Positions 16,710-21,744 of a stretch of DNA of 21,744 nt are shown here, piece by piece (the stretch's first letter is position 1; each line of letters begins with the position of its first letter). Below the pieces are notes generated by a model that saw only the letters and a program-made list of their open reading frames with translations, was not told the origin of the DNA and did not search any database. This stretch comes from a virus, in IMG/VR virus record IMGVR_UViG_3300042519_001035, positions 1 to 21,744 of that record; one strand, given 5' to 3'. The position numbers and the translations under genes were made by a program.

Positions 16710-17099
16710 ATGGCTAATTCTAATCAAACTTTCAAAGTCGCTGGTATTACTATTCACAATGGTAACGCTAAAGTTCGTTTCACAGATGACATGGTCCGTC
16801 GTATCAAGCAATTCACTAAAGGTGGTGCTAGTCGTGTGGAATTTGTTGAGCTACCTTCAGAAATGACAAAAGTAGAAGCATTAAAATATCTTGCTACTCT
16901 ATCTGAGTTTGCTAATGCAAGTGATCAGGCAACTATTGCTGATACACTTGAAGATAAAACTAAAGAGGCAAGTAAAGGTGAAGTTAAAGTAAAAGCTTCT
17001 AAAACAAAGCCTAGCATTGACGCTATCAAAGCACGTGCTAAAAAAGCAAAAGTGTCCGCAGAAGATATTCTTGCGGCAGTTGAAGACGCTCCATTCTAA
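16710..17099 (+). CDS. Conserved phage protein, 129 aa
   Basis: MANSNQTFKVAGITIHNGNA leads to KVRFTDDMVRRIKQFTKGGA, an FVELP-x-x-M-x-K-x-x-A-L-K-Y-L block and a Lys/Ala-rich tail (KGEVKVKASKTKPSIDAIKA). The tail resembles nucleoid-like or low-complexity DNA-binding ends. I recall similar proteins in T4-like phages without function. It has its own regulated promoter, a 60-nt leader and AAAGGAAA before the ATG. Confidence 0.75.
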   Translation: MANSNQTFKVAGITIHNGNAKVRFTDDMVRRIKQFTKGGASRVEFVELPSEMTKVEALKYLATLSEFANASDQATIADTLEDKTKEASKGEVKVKASKTKPSIDAIKARAKKAKVSAEDILAAVEDAPF

Positions 17100-17124
17100 T
17101 TAACAGGGCTTAGGCCCTTATACT

Positions 17125-17337
17125 ATGAACTTAAATCTATCTACATTCCGTCGCTCGTTTAATCCTCGTAGAGAATTTAATCCTGCAGATAAAAAAGATT
17201 TGCTAGAATTTAAATTCTTTAAGAAGAATGGTAAATGGAAAACAGGGTGTCCATTCTTTTTAGAGGATCCGTTTGTTGAGATTCCAGCAATGTGTGAAAG
17301 TAAATTCACAAACTATATGCTAGAGAAGATGAAATAA
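17125..17337 (+). CDS. Small basic phage protein, 70 aa
   Basis: MNLNLSTFRRSFNPRREFNP, then KKDLLEFKFFKKNGKWKTGC and PFFLEDPFVEIPAMCESKFT. An aromatic, basic middle and a C-terminal helix YMLEKMK. No domain recognised. It lies 25 bases after the 129-aa gene. GGGC-TTA-GCCC occurs in the gap and there is no Shine-Dalgarno, so expression may depend on coupling. A terminator follows immediately. Confidence 0.68.
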   Translation: MNLNLSTFRRSFNPRREFNPADKKDLLEFKFFKKNGKWKTGCPFFLEDPFVEIPAMCESKFTNYMLEKMK

Positions 17338-17362
17338 AAAAGCCCCTTAATTGGGGCTTTTT
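17337..17362. terminator. Two-way intrinsic terminator
   Basis: AAAAAGCCCC-TTAATT-GGGGCTTTTT, symmetrical, so it can terminate on both strands. It separates the early-type plus-strand block from the late minus-strand tail genes. Confidence 0.93.
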
Positions 17363-17380
17363 ATTGGATACTTAAATTAA

Positions 17381-19885
17381 TTAAGCATTAGGTGCTTTGA
17401 TAACCATAAATCTAATAGTGATTGTCTCATCACTAGTTGTAAAACCGCTGATGTTTACAATGTTTATGTAGAAACCATTGTCGAATCCACCGATAATAGC
17501 AGGACCTGCAATACAATTATATGTTCCTAGGTTAGGACTAACTATTTGTGCTAGCACAATATCAGTATTAGGATCCACTGAACTATTTATAACAGAGAAT
17601 GTATCAATTTCGTTTGCTGCCATAGCAACACTAGTTGTTATAATAGTTCCTGCTAGTGCATTGATAGTTACCCCGTTACCTCTGTTTGTAGTTTGTGTAA
17701 CAGTTGAACCTGACGCATAACCAATCTTACCCGTACTTGTCAATGTACCAGTGACATTAGCACCGGTGCTTGTAACTACTAGTTCAACATTGCTACCGGC
17801 TGCTTGAATTGAAACATTGCCGTTACTAGTAATAGTGATGTTTGAGTTACCATTCTGTAACAGACCACTATTGATAGTAGTGATGTTACCAGTTGTAATG
17901 ATTGCTGTTGTTGTATCTAAGTTACCTACGTTAGCATTACCTGTTACTGATAAACTTGTTAGTGTACCAACTGAAGTAATATTAGGTTGTGCGTTTGTGT
18001 ACACTGTGCTAGCCACTAATGCGTTGCCTACCTGCCCTGACACATTAGCGCCAGTTAAGCCAGTCAAGGCTTGTCCATTACCAATGATGTTACCAACTGA
18101 TACATTACCAGTTGTACTTATAGTATTAGAGCCGTAACTTGCTAATAATGTTACGACATTACTATCACCGTATGTACCACCAGCCGGAGCTGATGCAAAT
18201 ACACCGTTACCATATAATATGTTACTTAAATTACCGTCTAGGTTAATAGTAGCAATATTACCCAAACCTGATACGTTTGAGGCCGCAACTGCAAAAGCCG
18301 TATTAGCAACATTAGCATTAGGTACAAAACCTGATACATTTGCACCTGCTAATCCAGTCAAGGCTTGTCCATTACCTATAATATTACCAACTGATACATT
18401 ACCAGTTGTAGTCATTGTATTACTGCCGTAACTAGCTAAGAATGTTGCAACATTGCTGTTACCATAACCTCCACCAGCCGGAGCTGATGCAAAGACACCA
18501 TTACCATATAATATGTTACTTAAATTGCCGTCTAGGTTAATAGTAGCAATGTTGCCTATGTTAGTAGCAATAATATTACCTACTGCAACATTAGCATTTA
18601 TAGAAATATTGCCAGCTGTATTAGCAACAAGCGTCACACCGTTATTAAAGCGAATATCTGCTTGCTTGAATGGAGTGGTCGTTCCCGCTACATTTAAATT
18701 AATGAATTGCAAGTCTAATCCGTAATCAAATCCTGAGCCAGGAGTTGAGTTTTTCATACTGACACCATATGCTGAACCAGCGGTAGTCAATCCACCGTCA
18801 CCGTCTAAGTAAGCAACAACAGCCGCATTTGCTGTAGTTGTTTGATCTCCTACAACACCAAGTAAACCAGTGTTAATAAATTCGCTTGCATTAGTACCAG
18901 TAACTAAGTATTGACCGGTTACACCGGCTACATAATTACGTGTTTTAGTTAGATTGCTACCTGTTACACGACCACGTACCGCTTGTGCGCTTGCCGGATC
19001 ATTTGCGTCATTGCTACCAAATGCTGAATCAATTGCTAATATACTACGTACTCCAATTGTTGCACCACCACCGACTGTAGTAGCATTACCGGTTACATTT
19101 GCATAACCATTTGGAATATTAATGTTACCACCAGTGATATTACCTGTCGTTGTAATTGTGTTACTGCCGGCAGCAATAATACCAATAATGTTACCACCAG
19201 TGATATTACCTGTCGTTGTAATTGTATTGCTACCAAACGCACCCATTAAACTTACTACATTACTATTACCATATGTGGTTGCATCACTTACCCAACTTAA
19301 TACTCCACTACCGTTAGTAGATAATACTTGACCTGCAGTACCACCGGTAATTGTTACATTACCTACTGCACCAAGATTAGCTGTAGTAGAAACATTTACT
19401 ATAGTTAGTGATGCTGATCCTGTAGAACTTATACCGCTAGTGTATACTGTACCTGTTACATTAACATTGCCAGCACCAACATTACCGGTGAATGTAGGAA
19501 GATAATTTGCAACATCATTATTGCTATATTCATTTCCTGCATAGTTGTTAACTTTATATGAATTTACTGTTTGATTAACTGCGCTAACAGAGATAGCTCT
19601 ATTAGTGTTATATACAGTTACCACATCAGCTGGCTCATTACTAGTTGCTGATGTAATAGTTAATGATGTTCCTGAGGCTGTTTGAGTAGCTTGATTATAT
19701 GTTGTTGTAGCACCGGACACTTGTGGTGCAATACCTCTGGCTACTGCTGTTCCGCCTGATGTAGCTGAACCTGTAGTAGCAGAGACTGTCGGGGGACTTG
19801 TTCTTGCTACTGACGGAGTTGGTGTTTCTAGTGATCTTAATACAGAAGGATCGGATCCGCCGATCATTGGGGGTGTTGTTGCCAT
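17381..19885 (-). CDS. Tail-fibre-like repeat protein, 834 aa
   Basis: Low-complexity Gly/Thr/Asn/Ser protein of the phage fibre type. The N-terminus MATTPPMIGGSDPSVLRSLE is probably the virion-attachment part. Beta-repeat motifs follow: GSNTITTTGNITGGNIIG (22-residue period, two copies) and a 98-residue block with YGNSNV..GSNTxTTTGNVSVGN and NGQALTGLxGANVSG, two near-identical copies. A Y/F-rich region (LAIDSAFGSNDANDPASAQA onward) sits between. The C-terminus (VVTSTGANVTGTLTSTGKIG, ending IRFMVIKAPNA) may be the trimerised receptor-binding tip. AAAGGA lies before the ATG and a CTAAATA late motif lies 28 bases upstream of it. Confidence 0.8.
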   Translation of the reverse strand: MATTPPMIGGSDPSVLRSLETPTPSVARTSPPTVSATTGSATSGGTAVARGIAPQVSGATTTYNQATQTASGTSLTITSATSNEPADVVTVYNTNRAISVSAVNQTVNSYKVNNYAGNEYSNNDVANYLPTFTGNVGAGNVNVTGTVYTSGISSTGSASLTIVNVSTTANLGAVGNVTITGGTAGQVLSTNGSGVLSWVSDATTYGNSNVVSLMGAFGSNTITTTGNITGGNIIGIIAAGSNTITTTGNITGGNINIPNGYANVTGNATTVGGGATIGVRSILAIDSAFGSNDANDPASAQAVRGRVTGSNLTKTRNYVAGVTGQYLVTGTNASEFINTGLLGVVGDQTTTANAAVVAYLDGDGGLTTAGSAYGVSMKNSTPGSGFDYGLDLQFINLNVAGTTTPFKQADIRFNNGVTLVANTAGNISINANVAVGNIIATNIGNIATINLDGNLSNILYGNGVFASAPAGGGYGNSNVATFLASYGSNTMTTTGNVSVGNIIGNGQALTGLAGANVSGFVPNANVANTAFAVAASNVSGLGNIATINLDGNLSNILYGNGVFASAPAGGTYGDSNVVTLLASYGSNTISTTGNVSVGNIIGNGQALTGLTGANVSGQVGNALVASTVYTNAQPNITSVGTLTSLSVTGNANVGNLDTTTAIITTGNITTINSGLLQNGNSNITITSNGNVSIQAAGSNVELVVTSTGANVTGTLTSTGKIGYASGSTVTQTTNRGNGVTINALAGTIITTSVAMAANEIDTFSVINSSVDPNTDIVLAQIVSPNLGTYNCIAGPAIIGGFDNGFYINIVNISGFTTSDETITIRFMVIKAPNA
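18045..18540 (-). repeat. Near-identical 294-bp tandem block in the fibre gene
   Basis: DNA at 18061-18250 recurs at 18355-18544, for example CAGTCAAGGCTTGTCCATTA at 18061 and 18355, an offset of 294 bp (98 codons). Near-identity at DNA level suggests recent duplication. Confidence 0.8.
19121..19233 (-). repeat. 66-bp tandem repeat in the fibre gene
   Basis: AATGTTACCACCAGTGATAT starts at 19121 and again at 19187; the period is 66 bp (22 codons). Confidence 0.85.
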
Positions 19886-19913
19886 TATAATGGTCCTTTA
19901 ATTGTTGTATTAG

Positions 19914-19920
19914 TATTTAG
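19914..19920 (-). promoter_or_regulatory. Late promoter motif (CTAAATA) for the fibre gene
   Basis: The minus-strand CTAAATA lies 28 bases before the ATG. The leader carries AAAGGA, unlike the leaderless late genes. Confidence 0.5.
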
Positions 19921-19934
19921 TCTAAAATATCTAA

Positions 19935-20780
19935 TTACGGGTTGTTAACTGACTTAATTATCCAATAATCACTGCTCATACTTGTATTGGTAACAACATT
20001 AAATGGCATATAGAAGTACCCTTTAATACCCCATCTAGTGCCCCAACTGTTTCTTGCAATAAAGACTTTCTTACGCTTATCATATCCAACTAGTAGTACC
20101 GCATGACCACCTAACAATCGTTCACGCCTTGTGTTTGGATAAGGCATATTGCCAGTACGTGCTACACTAGCAGACATAAAACTAGTATATACATGAAATC
20201 CCATTACAACCGGATATCCATTCGTTAATGCATCTATACATCCATTATAATCATTTACTCTTTCATATCGTGTTACTTTACGATTTAATGCATCATTTTT
20301 TGCTTCAGTAATTGGTTCTTGTCTAAACTTTCTAATATCATGTGGCCACAATGATTCTAAGCTTGCACCATAATGATTTGTTGCTTTGATCCCATCTCGT
20401 ATGTAGGCACCGCTATCGTAGTTAACTGTACCAAGTAATAATCGTTCATAGTAGTAGATAAACAATCTACTAACATCGGTTGGTTTACCACTTCGTTTGT
20501 TTAGTAGTTCTATTGCTCCTGCAATTGCTTGACCAGTACAGCTACCAAGACTACCTTGATTTTCTATTGGACTGCAATATTTTCTTAAATCTACAACATT
20601 AGGACTTACTTTTTGTGTTACTTGATATTTGTAATCTCTAGTATCTATTTTATCAGTTTTCCATATTAAATTAAATTTGTCGTCAAGTGTCCTAGGTCTG
20701 ACTTTTTTGTCGGCAGGGGGATTGAAGGTATGATCCTCGTCAGTGTTTATTATTGTTCGTGGATCTTGTTTCAATGCCAT
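19935..20780 (-). CDS. Papain-like C1 family cysteine protease
   Basis: 281 residues with the full catalytic set: oxyanion Gln75 and Cys81 (IENQGSLGSCTGQA), His226 (GGHAVLLVGYD) and Asn244 (ARNSWGTRWG). The first ~60 residues may be a short propeptide or virion-attachment segment; there is no signal peptide. It lies between two fibre genes and probably shares their late expression, so it may act in virion maturation, on fibres, or on host surface proteins during entry (inference). The ATG follows a TAAATA motif by 11 bases; AAGGA overlaps the expected start point. Confidence 0.92.
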   Translation of the reverse strand: MALKQDPRTIINTDEDHTFNPPADKKVRPRTLDDKFNLIWKTDKIDTRDYKYQVTQKVSPNVVDLRKYCSPIENQGSLGSCTGQAIAGAIELLNKRSGKPTDVSRLFIYYYERLLLGTVNYDSGAYIRDGIKATNHYGASLESLWPHDIRKFRQEPITEAKNDALNRKVTRYERVNDYNGCIDALTNGYPVVMGFHVYTSFMSASVARTGNMPYPNTRRERLLGGHAVLLVGYDKRKKVFIARNSWGTRWGIKGYFYMPFNVVTNTSMSSDYWIIKSVNNP

Positions 20781-20791
20781 TTATTATCCTT

Positions 20792-20797
20792 TATTTA
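20792..20797 (-). promoter_or_regulatory. Late promoter motif (GTAAATA) for the protease gene
   Basis: The TAAATA includes the TAA stop of the upstream fibre-like gene. The protease ATG is 11 bases downstream. Confidence 0.42.
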
Positions 20798-21744
20798 CAG
20801 TTTAGTATAACCATAATTAACAACTGCAGTATTACCACTATTGTTAGTGATACCAAATGTAAACACATTAGCCGTGTTGCCAATGTAAGTATTAACATTG
20901 CTGATTGAACCTACTGTGCCAGTAAACTGATCAGGTATTGTCGTAAACACTAACGCATTCCCAACTGCGTAGTACCAAGCATATTGTTCACCTAGTACTG
21001 GTACATTTGTATTTGTAACAACAGCAGTCGCAGTATATGTTATAATACCGTTTGGAATATTACCGTTAACCCAGATTGCGTAGGTTCCATTCAATGGAAC
21101 ACTAATGCTTACGGTATTATTACCTGACGCAAGTGACCAACTACTTGATATTTTTGTTGCAACATTAGATAAACCGCCACCGTTACCAGTAAAGTTGTTA
21201 GCTGAAATATTACCAGACGCACTAACTGATATACTACTGATACTATCAAATCCACTGATACTTGGGGCAGGGCTTGCACCACTACTAATCAAGTTACCCG
21301 GGAGTGTTGTAGTACCATTAGCATTAAAGTCCCATAGATTAGGACCACCGGCGCCGCCATTTTGTCCTACTGCTATTCTAACAATACCTGATCCTGAAGT
21401 AGGATTAGCATACACTGCCGCTATATTACTAGTGCCGACGTTGCCAATATCTTCTACCCAAAGACTTGATACACCACCGTTACTACCACTTGATACTGAT
21501 AGTAATGGTAGATCAGGATTTGATTGTAGTAATGCAACATTTGATCCAAATACATTTGTGAGACCATTGATTACTAGATTGCCCGGCAATGTTAGATTAC
21601 CATCTGTGTCAAATGTCCACATAGCATTACTACTATTACCATCATTACTGTTGATAACAATATTACCTGTATTTGCTAACTTAACATAGAAGTTATCACT
21701 ACCTAAGAACAACTCGGTTGCATACAAGTTTCCACTTGTCATAT
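20795..21744 (-). CDS. Tail-fibre-like protein, C-terminal part (5' end outside window)
   Basis: At least 315 residues, open to the window edge; the first visible Met need not be the start. It has two copies of the phage fibre motif W-x-F-x-x-(D/N)-G-x-x-x-L-P-G-N (MWTFDTDGNLTLPGN; LWDFNANGTTTLPGN), then NISANNFTGNGGGLSN and a C-terminal globular region (SGNNTVSISVPLNGTYAIWV, ending VVNYGYTKL). The L-P-G-N repeats are typical of fibre and short-tail proteins in marine and freshwater myoviruses. Its stop codon overlaps the late motif of the protease gene. Confidence 0.78.
   Translation of the reverse strand, partial: MTSGNLYATELFLGSDNFYVKLANTGNIVINSNDGNSSNAMWTFDTDGNLTLPGNLVINGLTNVFGSNVALLQSNPDLPLLSVSSGSNGGVSSLWVEDIGNVGTSNIAAVYANPTSGSGIVRIAVGQNGGAGGPNLWDFNANGTTTLPGNLISSGASPAPSISGFDSISSISVSASGNISANNFTGNGGGLSNVATKISSSWSLASGNNTVSISVPLNGTYAIWVNGNIPNGIITYTATAVVTNTNVPVLGEQYAWYYAVGNALVFTTIPDQFTGTVGSISNVNTYIGNTANVFTFGITNNSGNTAVVNYGYTKL

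Noticed and set aside
17381-19885. CRISPR array suspected from regular DNA repeats
   Set aside because: Repeats are in frame, long and coding for fibre motifs, without short constant repeats and unique spacers.
21105-21689. Plus-strand ORF of 194 codons within the fibre-like gene
   Set aside because: Repetitive Leu/Pro-rich shadow of the Gly/Asn/Thr repeats on the other strand, like similar shadows at 17817-18725.

Overview
The window looks like part of a T4-like (myovirus-type) tailed phage genome, probably from an uncultured environmental virus. It is AT-rich and densely packed with small genes that overlap by ATGA or TAATG. It carries fifteen tRNA genes, all with an encoded CCA. It also has TAAATA late-promoter motifs of the T4/cyanophage kind, repeat-rich tail-fibre proteins and many lineage-restricted phage small proteins. 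There is no rRNA, CRISPR array, integrase or transposase. The host is unknown. Consensus sigma70-type promoters and two boxA-like elements (GTTCTTTAAAA) ahead of the tRNA runs point to a Gram-negative proteobacterium, perhaps a betaproteobacterium (inference).

Layout. Positions 1-1196: the end of a glycosyltransferase-like gene and a 2OG-Fe(II) oxygenase. Positions 1200-6828: a plus-strand tRNA region (Arg, Glu, Tyr, Asp, Leu-UAA, Ile-CAU, Ser, Cys, Gly, Leu-UAG, Ala, initiator Met, Pro, Val, Trp). It is interleaved with tiny ORFs, two antisense genes (a J-domain protein and a 60-aa protein), strongly structured non-coding stretches, and a methyltransferase fused in frame to an RNA polymerase omega-like domain. 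Positions 6843-7445: a metallophosphoesterase, closed by a two-way terminator. Positions 7479-11115 (minus): two unknown probable virion-associated proteins, a methyltransferase and a PP-loop ATPase. Positions 11203-17337 (plus): a GNAT-like protein and about twenty small genes (GIY-YIG and HNH nucleases, RHH and HTH candidates, membrane proteins, conserved phage unknowns), several with their own promoter. Positions 17381-21744 (minus): two glycine/threonine/asparagine-rich tail-fibre-like proteins flanking a papain-like C1 protease.

Two promoter classes are visible. The first is a TTGACA-N17-TATAAT class whose spacer carries a conserved AATAAATGG next to the -35, often followed by a conserved leader. 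The second is a TAAATA late class, which in five genes sits only 4-6 nt from the ATG with no Shine-Dalgarno, implying leaderless mRNAs. Together with the encoded omega-like domain and two candidate DNA-binding proteins, this suggests the phage modifies host RNA polymerase and transcription. The most novel-looking items are the MTase-omega ORF with an A7 run at its junction, a pair of mutually exclusive hairpins ahead of the tRNA array, two large structured RNA candidates, and an initiator tRNA that lacks the standard D-loop/T-loop contact residues.
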